NCBI GenBank assembly: GCA_010093705.1
Contig: MU006094.1
Location: forward strand, 1,091,550-1,155,549
From: Patellaria atrata CBS 101060
Lineage: Eukaryota > Ascomycota > Dothideomycetes > Patellariales > Patellariaceae
Length of the DNA: 64,000 nucleotides
Reading direction: 5' to 3'
Every line of letters starts with the position of its first letter. Positions within the stretch are counted from its first letter, which is position 1. Below, piece after piece: positions 12,029 to 24,219 of the stretch. The notes beneath the pieces are model-generated. The model did not search any database and was not told the DNA's origin. It worked only from the letters and a program-made list of their open reading frames with translations. The translations under genes and the position numbers were made by a program.

Positions 12029-13128
12029 ATCTCATGCGGTCTGAGGGATTGTATAATAGCATTGGGGTCTCAGATTCTTGCACTGAGGTGAAAGGAAAGC
12101 GATGTGGTAGAAAGGCGCCACAACTCTACATTGTACAAACTAACTACTGCTTTCACTATTATCCACTAACGTCAAGCTTAAACGTCGCAATCAAATTATG
12201 GTCTGGCCTTTTCTACGTTCACTGATCTTTGACCGCCCTGGATCTAAATATGTCTCTGGTTCATACGTGTCTCACTATTTCTGTTGAATTGTGTTTGTTC
12301 GACCGTATCACGGTCTATGGCGATCAAACTTAAAATAAATGCGTGTAGGTTCCCGCTCAGCAAAAAATTAAGAATTTGATACAGTCATTTATCTTATAGA
12401 GTTCACTTATTTGTCACTACTTCGATAGTCCTATACACTCCAATCGTGTGTATGCTCTAGTCGTTCTATACCGTCTGCACGATGCACAGCGCTTTCGTTT
12501 GTAAAGGCGCTCCTACTATATAGTGTAATACTTCTTCACATTCATATTGTTCTTTGCAGTATATTCATTGTTGCTGAAGCCCCTTTTCCTCCTTCCGCTC
12601 CTCTGTACAATCCGACCAACAAAGTGCGGCTGTACAACCCGTCGAATCTATCCACGGGGTTTGGGGGGTGTATCACCCACCTATAATATATGTGGAGAGA
12701 AAATTTTAACATGTGATCATGCTGGCGAGTTTTTGTGCTTAGGTGTTGAACTTTTCCTTTCACGTGTGTCTTGAATAGACTAATGTGATAATTGTGAATT
12801 CTTCACTTTACGATGTTTTGGGGGGTTTGAGTCATGTGTTCCGTTCACGTTCTTTGGGAAGGTGCGATGTTAGGTTCGTGACTTCCAAAATATATGGACC
12901 CTGCGTCTTAATTTTCTCGAGCTCTTAGACCAAACACACAGAATCAACCTCAGATTTGTTGTGTTTCTCACCCTTACTCTTTATGTTTACCACCACCAGA
13001 ACGTAATCGCCATCAACCTCTGTCTTGTCCACCTCTGAGGTCACAACATCGATACGCTCTATAAGCTTCTTCGTTTTCCTTTCGCTTTACATCTTCCAAA
13101 ATCAAATTTATCGCTGCCTGCGCTCACC
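12029..13128. other. Gene-free stretch upstream of the RRM gene
   Basis: AT-rich, with no coding pattern. The last 200 bases become pyrimidine-rich and end in a favourable CACC context before the start codon at 13129, consistent with the leader of the next gene. Confidence 0.35.
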
Positions 13129-16100
13129 ATGTTCTCTACTCGGTGGGACCGTTACGGCAAGGGCGCGTCGGCGGCTCCATCGCAGCCTGTCATCGTTCGA
13201 AGTAACCCTAAGAGTGCCGAACAAAAATGGGTTGAGAATCTTCAGAAGACCTTCCCCAAGGAATGTCAGGCTATCCTCCCTGGTTTCAACGTCGTGGATT
13301 ACTTCGACAAGGACGATCTCCACGTCCACGGCTACGAATTCTTGTCGCGCGTCCTACATACTATGTCTGGCCAAAACCATTGGCGTGCTGTCAGCTATGC
13401 TGTAGACTGGAGCAATGCAAATCAATCGACGCTTCCTACGCTGTGCAATTCTGTTAACCCACATTACATTTTCCCGGAGTCCGACTTTGAAAAGTATGGA
13501 GATAGATTCATGGTCTATATTTTAGGACTCATTAGACAGGCTCTCTACACTACATCTGAAGAGCAAGCCAAGGAGAGAGCTCAACAAGCTGAGAAAGACG
13601 AGCAGTCGAAGGTGGAACAGCAGGCTAGCAGATCTCGGTTCCAGCAAGGGGTTCAATATGATACGAATCCTCCATCTGCTAATATGCAGGTTGTGGCGTC
13701 CCAGGCCCCACCACTATCACGGCGCGGCTCTGAGCTGATGGTACCAAAAGCCCGGGACTCTGACCCAAGACGCGTGGTTTCTGACCAGACTCCACAGCTT
13801 TCAAAAGCTGATCCAGTTCCCCTCCATGCGTTGGAACAAGACATTACCGTCCCTGGCCCTACGGCACCGCCAGAAATCCACCCAAGGGCTGGTAATATTG
13901 AACGCGAAACTGTACGACAGCCCTCTCTATCAAATCTAAACCCAAATCTGGGACCTCAATCTCAGCAGATATTATCGCCAGCACCATTCCAGGTACACCA
14001 ACCTCAACCTCCGCCAGTTCTTCAGGCTCCGTTCGATCCTAATACGGGTCATCTGTCAAGCCAGCATCAACACATACCCCAAGGTATACACCGAGCTAAA
14101 CGTCCTCCTCCGATAGCAGCTCTACCAGGTACATTTCCTGGTATGGCCCCACCAGGTGCATCTTCTGAAATGCCCCCACCAGGTATGAGAACTCCACGCT
14201 CTGAAGAGGCTTGGCGCAACGGCTATGGTCGCGGGAACATGTTCTTGACCCGTAGTAGACCCATGATGGCCATGATGCCGATGAACCCAGCATACTTCCA
14301 ACCTCAGCCACAGATGGGACCTCCAGAATCTATGGTTTCAATGGAGAACTTGATGTTGCCCCACGGTGGAGCGCTAGTTCCTGCTGGTTATTTTCCTCCT
14401 GTCGAACCTTATAGCAACTTTCAAGAAAACATGCAGACACAAGTTGGAACTGGCAGAGGAAGCTTCAGGGGCAGGAATAACCGAAATCGTGTAGGTAGAG
14501 CCGGGTATTCAGGTGGTGGACACGTTCAGAGACGCGGTTCGCTCAATTCCATGCAGCCTCCACCAGGTTTCTTTGGAGCCAACCCGGCACTCCAAACTCC
14601 CTTCGCTGTACGCAGGAATGAACATAGGTCCAGCGATGATACTCACTCTCCTCATCATGCGAGGCCACAATCGTTACGTCTAGTGGAGCCTTTTCCTGCC
14701 TTTGATAACGGCCCCGAAACTGCTACAACACCTCGTGTTCCGCACCATGAGCTTACCAAGGACGACACATGCGATGCCGGCTTTATTGGAGCAAATCGCG
14801 AAGATGTTACGGAGATTTTCGTGGGTAATTTGCGTAGGATGGATCCGAAAGAGCTTGAAATCAAGATTCGGCAGCTGTTCGAGACTGTAGTTCCGGTTGT
14901 TGAAGTAAGGATGGCGGATCATAACCCGAACGGAACGTCCTTCGCATTTGTTCAGTAAGTGACCATGATATAATTACGATGCTTATTGTAGAGTGAAACC
15001 CATTTCTGACTATCTAATTAGCCTACATAGTGTCGCCGATGCGCGAAAGGCACTTGAATTGAACAGGACTCGCGTCGATTTTGCGAATGAACATTGGGGT
15101 CTGCGTGTTTCTGTGCCTATCAAATACCATGAAAATGACGGGCTGCCGAGAACAAGGGAGCAATATGCGAATAGTAACCCCCGCGACAGCGCACAGAAGA
15201 TACCGGAGGATAGGCGGTTCTCATCTGGATCTATCCATCAAGGGGGCATTGGTCTCCGTCGATATTCCTCGAGTCGCATGTCTATTTCGAAAGCTTCTGT
15301 TGAGACCAACGTTCAGTACTCACCTCAGGACGCACGTAGCGGATTCAGTTTTGGTAGGCAAGCCCCTACGTCCGAAAGCACGGGCAGTCCACAGAAGAAA
15401 ATGAAAGGGAAGTCGCCCCAAAAGACCACTACGGAGCGTAAGTCGACTAGTAGCGACAATATGAGTTCAGGTGAAGCACAAGGAAGTGCCAATACGATGA
15501 CACGCTCCCTTCCAAGGCGCCAGGAGCAACGTTCCGACTCCAGCAATATTCCAACTATTGAGGAGGTCACTGCAGAGTCAGAAGTAGGAACAGGATCGAA
15601 GACCGTAGCCGCTGAGCCACCCGTCAAGTCTGGAAAATCGGGAAAGGCTTCTTCTATGAAACCACTTGATCTCACCCTCTCAAAATCTTCTAAACTCAAG
15701 ACCCAAGAAGCAGAATTTGTTTCAAAAGACCCGCACACGGACGAAGTCAAAGAAGGTGAACTACCAGAAACAATTTCACGCGCGACGCAAACAGGCGATT
15801 CTTTGCAACAATCACCCGTCGAAGTCGAAGCTGTGGCGATTTCTACTGATGCCCTTGTGGCATCTTCCCCCGAACATTCTCCTGCCAGACCAGTTGTTGT
15901 GCTTCCTACTCTAGTTCCTGCTAAGACAACTTCTGAAGCTCTGGTCGAGAGTGTCGTCGAAACTCCTACTGGAACTCTTATTCCACCTTCTGAACTGAAT
16001 ACCACGGTTGCTATTCAGTTGGTTGACAAATCTTCTACCAAAGGTGCGAAGGAAACTCAAACTAGCCTCAAAGAGGACGAGAGTCCAACTGCTCATGGTG

Positions 16101-18005
16101 CAAGCGACGAACTAGCTAAAGACGAGGTTCAGGCTCCACTAGGTCCCAAGCACGATCAACAAAACGTGGCGGCTGAGGACACTAAAAGCACAGCAGAACC
16201 CCATCCTAAACCTTTTGTCAAAGATACTGCCTCAATCCATCCATTCGCTCGTCAAAAGGCAGCGAAGAAGCAACAATCGAAGCAACAGCCGAAGAAGAAG
16301 AAGGGTCAGGAGAAGGCCGCTGCTAAGGCGAAACAGATAGAAGCCGCTCAGAAAGCCAACACTGAAGCAGAAGGTCAAGACGTCGGAGATACTGCAGTTG
16401 CTGAAGCGAAAGACAAGTCACCACTTGGTAAATCAACCAACCAAATTGCTGGTACGCATCAAAGTGATTCCGGAGTAACTGTCACTGCAAAAGGTCTAGT
16501 ACCAGAAAGTCAGACCCAGACCTCTCATAATCTTGAAGCATTCGTGGAAGAGAAGGGCGATGACAAGATAAAGGAGGCGCCTGGATGGAAGAGGCGTCTT
16601 ACGGACGCTGTAGCAAAGGTACCAGCGTATTTCGCCAAATCTCAAGCAACAGCTGAGCAGGCAAGCGAATCTGAGAAACAGGTCGAACCAAGGTAAGAGT
16701 CTACGCACTACCTAATCAAAATTGGATAACTGACTGATTTGCACTTCTACAAGCTTAAGTGGTGACACCTCTAGCAAACCTCAACTTGCAATTAATACTG
16801 AGCAAAACCGTAAATCTGATGACAATATAACAGTCGGAGTAGCAGCAACTCAAGTAATAAAGGATCCGGCAGCGTCCACACCCTCACAGATTGTTTCTTC
16901 GACTGATATTACCGTCCCCGCTATTTCTCCACCTCCTAAGGCGAAATCGAACAAGAAGAAGAAGAAGCCTAAGAACAAGAACAAGGGTAACGCTTCCCCG
17001 ACGAATGGTGCTCGCTCAACATCATATTCAATGACGTCAGGCCAGATCGTGCCTGAATCTCCGTATGCAATGGCCACCTCATCTACGGAGCAACATATGT
17101 ATGCTCCGTCAAGCTCACGGGACTTGTATGCCTTCGCCGAACAAATTGAAATTGTCGATGCGCTTATCCAAAAGAATAGGGAACATCCAAGACGCCAATC
17201 CACGCCCACCATGTCTTATCTGAGCGGTAGGCTCGATGAGGTTGTCAACGTGGCTCCTGCCAACGATTCACCGCGTAGAGCAAGAGGAACTCCCGAACCT
17301 TTCATGAAACCAGAGAACGAGTCACAGAAACATCTTGAAGAGTTATTCGGTGCCGTCCCAGGTAAGCAGAGTACTGCATCCGATGAAGCATCTGCATCCA
17401 TCCAAGAACCTACACCCGTGCAAGAATCTGCATCCGTCCAAGAAACTGCATCCATCCAAGAAACTGCATCCGTCCAAGAAACTGCATCCGTCCAAGAAAC
17501 TGCATCCGTCCAAGAGTCTCCATCTCAGGAATCGGAAACCAGTGAAGACGAATTTGAAAGTGCCCTTGAAAACAATCCTGAACAAGTTCTGGGAACGGTT
17601 GCTGGGATAACACCTGGCGATCAACACGATCAAACCTCCGCTGAAGAAGTCATCGAGAGGCCTGATTCACCCGGGACAAACTCTAGTCACACTTTGATGG
17701 GCGACAACGCGGACTATATGAAAATCGAAGAAAGTGTGCTCCAAAGTTCCACACACTCTGTTCATTCTTCACGCCCGAAAGTCCCTGTTGGGGCTATCGC
17801 AGAATACTATGCTAAGAAACGTGCCGGCTATGACAAATCTAAACAGAAGCTTTTGGACAGTGGACGCTTAGACCCGACCAAACTTCCAAAAGACCAACTG
17901 ACGCATGATAAGGTTTTGCCACCTCGCACCACGACCGAACTCTTTATTGAAAGGATGAAAGAGCTGGTTGAAAAGGAAAGGCAGCACCGGGATGACGGCG
18001 AATGA
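13129..18005 (+). CDS. Large RRM-containing RNA-binding protein (1,582 residues)
   Basis: Three exons, 13129-14954, 15022-16692 and 16754-18005, close in frame. The N-terminal about 150 residues are globular (starting MFSTRWDRYGKG) and are followed by a long Pro/Gln-rich disordered part with an RG-rich patch (GRGSFRGRNNRNRVG) near residue 450. A single RRM spans roughly residues 560-650: TEIFVGNLRRM as the RNP2-like strand and, across intron 1, GTSFAFVHLHSVADARKAL as RNP1 and helix 2. The second acceptor in intron 1 was chosen because it gives this uninterrupted RRM; an earlier acceptor would insert about nine residues. The remainder is acidic and disordered, with Lys-rich stretches (KKKKKPKNKNKG) and a hexapeptide repeat near residue 1290. 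It probably binds mRNA as part of an RNP, but I recognise no named orthologue. Confidence 0.85.
17383..17520 (+). repeat. 18-bp coding tandem repeat (hexapeptide ETASVQ)
   Basis: About seven copies of an 18-base unit, in frame with the RRM protein, encode (A/S)S(V/I)QE(T/S). The central copies are nearly identical at the DNA level and the outer ones have diverged (QEPTPVQESASV and QESPSQES), the usual shape of an array growing from the middle. The unit is a multiple of three, so copy-number change keeps the frame. Confidence 0.85.
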
Positions 18006-18811
18006 TAAGAAATGTAAGAGCGAGGACAAGTTGGAATCGGCCGAGATATTGGATGACCATGTGTCTCTATGTCTAGTTGAACAGGTTGAATTCAATGGAT
18101 GTTAAGATGTACGATATCTAGAGAGTGATGATCTTCTGGACTGGTCAAGATATGAGGTCTGATAACTCTGTCGATGATTGAATGGGGTCTTATGAAGTCG
18201 GGTGGATAGAAAAAACAAAAAGCCAAAAATAATAATAATAATAATCGGGCTTGGATCACGGACGAATAGTATAGGTTCAAGCAATATACGCTCTGATTCT
18301 CCCCGAATACTCATAATCGTAATGCTGTTCCCATTGCACAGCTGAGTTGTTTGACATGATGAACGTAGTGAAGAAGCTCTTGGGATGCTACTACCTATCC
18401 CATCCTCTCACAATAATATGGTAAAATATATCGTACTACACAGACACCTCCATTGTCTTTATATCGCCCACCATTGTATAAAGAATTACTGCAGAATATT
18501 CTATCGTGACGTTTGAAGCTCCAAAAATTCAACCCCACAACGATCGAATTTTAGCGAGCGCACAAGCACGAGCTCCAACCAACCTCAAGCTTTCTATGGT
18601 GGGAGACGGGCATCGTTCAACATCACCTCGATCTCTACATCAAAGCTTCTCATCCTCCCATAATCAATACTAGGTACGTTATGGTCCTGGAGTCATATAC
18701 GTCGTTGGGATTACCCCGCGGTTGCTGGTGGTGGTGGTGGTGGATGTGGATGACCTGAATTGACATCTAACATAGACCCGGGCTTCTTTGGCATAGAACA
18801 AGAACGCAATC
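18006..18811. other. Gene-free stretch between the RRM gene and EGD1
   Basis: Contains an (AAT)n microsatellite at about 18226-18244 and a GGT-type run at about 18724-18742. The EGD1 leader, probably with an intron, occupies the right part. No other coding pattern is seen. Confidence 0.4.
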
Positions 18812-19738
18812 ATGGATCAAGCAAAGCTGGCGAAGTTGCAGCAAAGCGTGCGCATTGGTATGTCGAACCTTCCTCTCTGCGGTGGTGGTTGTTTACTCTG
18901 GGAGACCGATACATGGAGTGAATCGAGCTAATATCATTCACAGGGTAAGCATTTTCGGTTTTGTCTTCACACTATGGTTCTTGAGATACTCCACTATAGC
19001 AGTACCATGGAATCGAGCGTGTTCACTAATTCAGTTAAAAATCCCATCTCGTTAATCGCCCATGGAGAATCCTTCCCCTGCTCACTCTTCCACAATTTTC
19101 GGATTTTGTCTTTATATACGTTATCGATATGGACGGCAAGGCTGACGAGATGAATAGCGGCAAAGGTACACCCAGGCGGAAGGTCAAGAAGGTACACAAG
19201 AGCGCGGGCACGGACGACAAGAAGCTCCAGACTGCGCTCAAGAAGCTGAACGTGCAGCCAATCCAGGCGATCGAGGAGGTCAACATGTTCAAGGCGGATG
19301 GGAACGTCATTCATTTCTCTGCGCCAAAGGGTATGTATACTCTCAATTCTCAACTATCCCTCCCTTGACATTCCCTTACCTTGTCCCCACTATCTCTACA
19401 CGAATACCACAATTTCCGCCGACACCCCATCAACCCTCACCCTCCCCAACTTCCAACATCACACTAAAATTTCAAATCGCACAGTCCACGCAGCCGTCCC
19501 CTCGAACACCTTCGCCATCTACGGCAATGGCGAAGACAAAGAGCTCACGGAGCTCGTGCCCGGCATCCTCAACCAACTCGGCCCGGACTCGCTCGCCTCG
19601 CTCCGCAAGCTCGCCGAGAGCTACCAGAGCTTGCAGAAGGAGAAGGGCGAGGATAAGAAGGACGATGATGAGGATGATGACGATATCCCAGATCTCGTTG
19701 AGGGCGAGAATTTTGAGAAGACAGGGGAGGTCGAGTAG
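18812..19738 (+). CDS. EGD1: Nascent polypeptide-associated complex subunit beta (NAC-beta)
   Basis: Proposed exons are 18812-18857, a single base at 18944, 19158-19330 and 19485-19738, giving 157 residues. The protein begins [20 protein letters not shown], continues with the ribosome-binding basic block [11 protein letters not shown], then the NAC dimerisation domain (about residues 35-100, with [19 protein letters not shown] and [19 protein letters not shown]), and ends in an acidic tail ([18 protein letters not shown]). NAC-beta pairs with the alpha subunit and binds nascent chains at the ribosome exit tunnel. The one-base exon is forced by frame: no ordinary acceptor between exon 1 and GKGTPRR restores the conserved RIGGKGTPRR. 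An alternative weak donor six bases further would instead give RIGIGKGT. Everything from GKGT onwards is secure. Confidence 0.93.
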
Positions 19739-22700
19739 GGGTTTGTTAGGGATGGGAATAGAGATAGTGAGGGAATGGGGGGAGATTATGGATGTGGGCG
19801 GGGAAGTAGAGGGATGGGGATGGTTTGAGTTTATAGACAGCTCTTACGAGGAGACAGAGGTGAGGGTGGCGTGAAGATCCTTTCGTAGGCTAGGCAGGCG
19901 TAGCGATATATGAGAAAAGTGTAATGCGTCCCTCTTTCTTCTTCGTTGCGAATATGTCACAATGAACCGGATTCTCTCGCTCACTCCATAGGAGTTCGGC
20001 TTCCCTGTAGTTTCAACCGTGCGGAACAGCATCTCTATCTTAGCGTTCGGACTTTTTGACTGTCTCTAACCCGAGAGGACGGCCATTTTTGTCGGCTGGC
20101 TATAGACTCTCTTCGCTACCAGAAGCGTTTGTCGGTATCAATGAATCGAATCCCTTAAAGGGAACGAACGAACGAACAAACAAACTCCAAGCTACGACCA
20201 TAACAAACGTGTTCGGAATCATGGTAACTGACCTCCGCCCTCAACTTCCCCATCAGAAAAAAGCCCCACCGGGGGAAAATAAAATGGATAAGATATACTT
20301 CCTTTTCAAACATATACAGTCTATACGTACGTGTACAGCACTATGAACGTACTATATAAGTACAGTACAGCTACCGAATGCATGCATGATTCCTATATCA
20401 GCTCCAGCCGATCGTTACCGTCAACTCTCTGGTAAATTTTGCTGACTCGAGGGGTATTGGCGCCGTTCCCCAGACCAAGATGCGTGTTCTGTTACTACGA
20501 GCTACGCGTGTTGGGGTGGAGTGTACGTGAGCATAAGTGGAGGTTGGGGTGTATGTTCGTGGGCTCGTCGGAAGTTTTAATGGGGCTTGCGTGGGCGATT
20601 TGGTGCTGTGTGGGGTTTGAGTGAGGTTTGCGTTTGGGATGATGGGGCGGAGAGGGTGAGGTTGTGGGGTTAATTGTGTTTGGGGAGAGGGTTGGATTTG
20701 GGATCTGGTGACGTCGATGGGGGACTGAGGGACATTGGGGTTAGGAGGCGGAGTAGAGTCGATGTTCGGGCTGGAGGTTTCAATGTTGATGTTGATGTTG
20801 ATAGATAACTGGATTCGCTTTGAAAATATCTATATTGACTATACGTCATAAAGGATGTATGCGATATATGTTGAGTTCTTCTGTGCACGATCTGGAGACG
20901 TGAAGTCCTTGTGTGCATCGTTCATCTGATAAACTATCTAGCCACCCTCGACCTTGAGATCAAGGTTCTAGAAAAGTCCCCGCTGTCAGCATCTGCAATG
21001 GGGTATGTATGGTAGCACAACAACCGGGTATGGCGTCGGGAAGGAATGGTAGGGGCCGGGACGCGAGTGGGCGGGCTGGTGGAATCCTTCTGGGATACAG
21101 TGTATACGTTGCTCTGGTTTCTCAGTATAGAAACTACAGACGTGGGAAGTGAATAAAGCTTGGGACTTGGAAAGCAAGATGGCCGAGCATTAGGGCTGTG
21201 CCCCGGGATTGAAGATGGGGTAAAGTTTATCTGTGCAGGGTGGAGAGAAAGAAATCTATACTTGGAATAACAAGATGGATGGCTAGAACGGTAAGGTTTT
21301 ATAATTCATGGAACTAGAGAAGGAGAGTAAGGAAGAGGTTGATAATGTTTGTCTTAACTGTCATCTTATGCCTCGTGGTCGTGGAGATCTCTACGGTTCA
21401 TGATATCAGCGATGCAGCGATGCCTCTTCGACTTGACGTTTTTGTGATTGATCTTCTGTTTCGCATAAACGTTCGAAGGATTTGCTAGGGTTGTATGGAG
21501 CAGATGTTTTAAACGAAACGAAACACTTATTGGATTGGTTAGGTTGGGGAAGACAATATACAAAATATGCGGGCAGCTATTTTTGATCGACGGAAACTGG
21601 AATATGTGCTGGCTGTGGGCGGTTTTGGGTAGGCTGAGAAGGTGGTGGGTGGTGATGGTGGAGTGTTAATATAGAGGAGAACCGATAGAGCGGGCGGGGG
21701 ATTGATGTTGCAGCAGAAACTGTCAGCACACATCATAGTAGTTGATTGGACTTGTGGGACTATACAAGCGGGTGAAATGATTGTGAATTGAAGAAATGGG
21801 TCTGAAAGAGCAATTGTAAGCAGCGGAAAGATGACTTGAGCTAAGAGTTATTCTTAGCTTGGACGGAGCCGCAATATCTAGCTGTGCCGTAGAAGGTTCC
21901 TCGATCAATGGAAGAAATAGAACTTGCAGAGTACATTGATCGATACTTTCCAAAATTACTGTGAGGCTTTGTACCTGCAGACATGAGTGCTGAACCTAAA
22001 GCCACCAACATGTAGCAAGTATGCTGTACACTTCGCTTGACAGTATGCATAGGACAAGGTAATGCTGAGGATGAGGAAGTTACGATTTCGCACATGAACA
22101 GTATAGAGCAATTGTTGCCGCTATTAAATAATGTAAGCAGTCTCGATTCGGCTCTGTATGGCTTCCTTCGACATTGAGATTCTGAGAAGCATGAATTGAT
22201 AGCGTTGAGAAAATGGTTCGCTTATTCCCTTTTCTGCTTGACTCCTTTTGCATCGCCGAAGTAAAAAGGAGTTCTTTTGAGTAGCCGCTGGCCGTTGACA
22301 GTGATATGTATTGACTATCAGGAGAGGAAATGGTGATAGATACTAGCGGCACCTCCTCCTATTGTAACCGCCCGGCTTCTGTAGGGCTGAAGGATTGGGA
22401 CGCACGAGAACGTCTTTCTCCTGTAGATTCAGCGCTTCGAGTGGCCGAAAAGGCCAAACATTTTGCAATATTCAGCCAATGAGAGAGAGGAGATTTCTGT
22501 CGTGGGGTAGAAATACATGTATGAAAGCGACGGTGGTCTAGGAATCGGCCACAGGCGCTTCATGACGATGCTATTGAATTAGATAGATGATATTTTGTTA
22601 GAGAACTCGCCGATGCAGAGTGATAAAAAGACGGTGTTCTCTCCAGTGTCTATGCAAAACGTTCTTGAAGTGTGATAGAAGCTTGTGATACAGTCTTGGT

Positions 22701-24219
22701 ACTGGCATCTAATCAATCTTTGACAGGCACGACAGGTTGAGAGAGTTGAGGTTGGAGTGGTCCCGCAGATCGACTGGAAGCGAATCGAGCCAGTGACGGG
22801 ATGAAAGCCGTCATGAAAAGCTTGGCCTTGATGTTAGTTCCGCCTAGGGCAAACTAGGCCGGCGGTAAATCAACCTCTCAGGCTCTCAACACCCACAGAC
22901 CATCCCCAAACTCCCACCACCTCCATAGCCCTTGATGCAACTGCAGGCACTTCGCCGCTTTCATTCGTTGCGCATCTCTTCGATCCCGGATGAATACGAA
23001 CCCTAATCCCTCTGTCGACCTCCCGGATCTGGGAAGACTGGTGGAGAATTATCCATCCCCTTAGGTCCATTTTGCTTTGGTGAGGCCTGATGTTGATCCT
23101 CTGAAGGATTCGGTGAGAATGAATTCTCCCGGGTAAGACATAACTCAAAGATCTGAGCTGATTTATGATGGTATAGATTACGCATTGAGCTCTTGATGAA
23201 GAGTAATTCCATGAAGGGGAAAAGCAAATCGACGCATGAAAAGTGAATATTGAAAAGATTGTTAAGATGCGAACGATATGCTTTTGTGGCGTCCAGTACG
23301 CAAGGGCGTCGAAGGAGTCGAAGCACGTATATCCCCCAGTGGGCCCCCGCTCAGCACGGCTGTACGGGTGCTAAAGTCTTAGAAAAATGCGTAAGCTCGG
23401 TCCGGCCCTCTTTCCTGGCGGCTGTATGCCTCTCGATAAGATATTCAGTATCTTTTTCGCCTTTGGGGGTGATCGCCACAAATCATTTTTGGCCAATGTT
23501 ACAGGTCAACGTACCGCCAATCGCTGCTAAGGAAAGTCTTTTGCTCTCAAAAGTCCCTAGAAGGACAAGGAGCATGGCATCGGAGCTTGTGGATATGTAG
23601 CTCTGCCTTTGCTTTGCACAACTTTTGCCCTGCCATGAGTCTCGTGTCCCCGGCTCATCACACCTTGGCCCAATAGAATTCATGTGCAAGCGGTTGCGTG
23701 CAACCTACCGTTGGCGTGCGATACTGACTGGCCTGGACCCCTGCATGCAGATTCTCCGCTTCCGCAAGGGACATATGTAACCATTGTCCGCTCCATCCTG
23801 TTATCGCGACTTTGCTTCCTGCGAACCTTTTCCCCACAGCTGTCTGAGTGAACGACCTCTTTACATCTTGTCTCTCTTTTCTCGTTCAATTGTTGTACTA
23901 CTGTGGCTTCATATAATCCCCTCTTGAGGAAGCAGGAATTCCCAAGGACTCCCATAGGAAGAACCACCACCATATAGAAGACCTGTAAACAACTACCATC
24001 TCCACTATACCCAGCGGATCCACTTGTGTTTCACACCGCAAGTCTCATCTAAAATCGGAATTTTGCGCCTGATAGATCATAAGTTGTGCCTTGAAAAATC
24101 AAGATCCTACTCACACTGTTATGTTATAACCGGTTTGGCGACCTCCCGCCTTCAATAGGACCTGGCGAAAGTACCATTCAGTTCATCAAAAGCGTTGACG
24201 AATATTGACCACATCCAAA
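19739..24219. other. Long gene-poor stretch (4.5 kb) between EGD1 and the ferric reductase gene
   Basis: The EGD1 3' flank (19740-19860) is strikingly G-rich. A GAAC-type run (GAACGAACGAACGAAC) sits near 20161-20176. The + strand is G-rich again at about 20500-20770 and 21590-21710. On the minus strand 23003-23326 (107 codons) ends in a Ser/Pro/Asn-rich stretch that looks somewhat coding, but I cannot connect it to further exons. No transposon ends, RNA genes or known proteins were recognised. Confidence 0.35.

Noticed and set aside
15325-16005. A 226-codon minus-strand frame inside the RRM gene
   Set aside because: A shadow of the Ser/Thr/Pro-rich coding strand. The + strand frame continues through it and joins the RRM.
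17343-17633. Leu/Asp/Gly/Cys repeat frames on the minus strand and a Lys/Leu/His/Pro repeat frame on the + strand
   Set aside because: These are alternative-frame readings of the 18-base coding repeat of the RRM protein.
23330-23400. A CCCGCTCAGCACGG stretch faintly like the 5S rRNA interior
   Set aside because: The surrounding bases do not match the 5S control elements or its helices.
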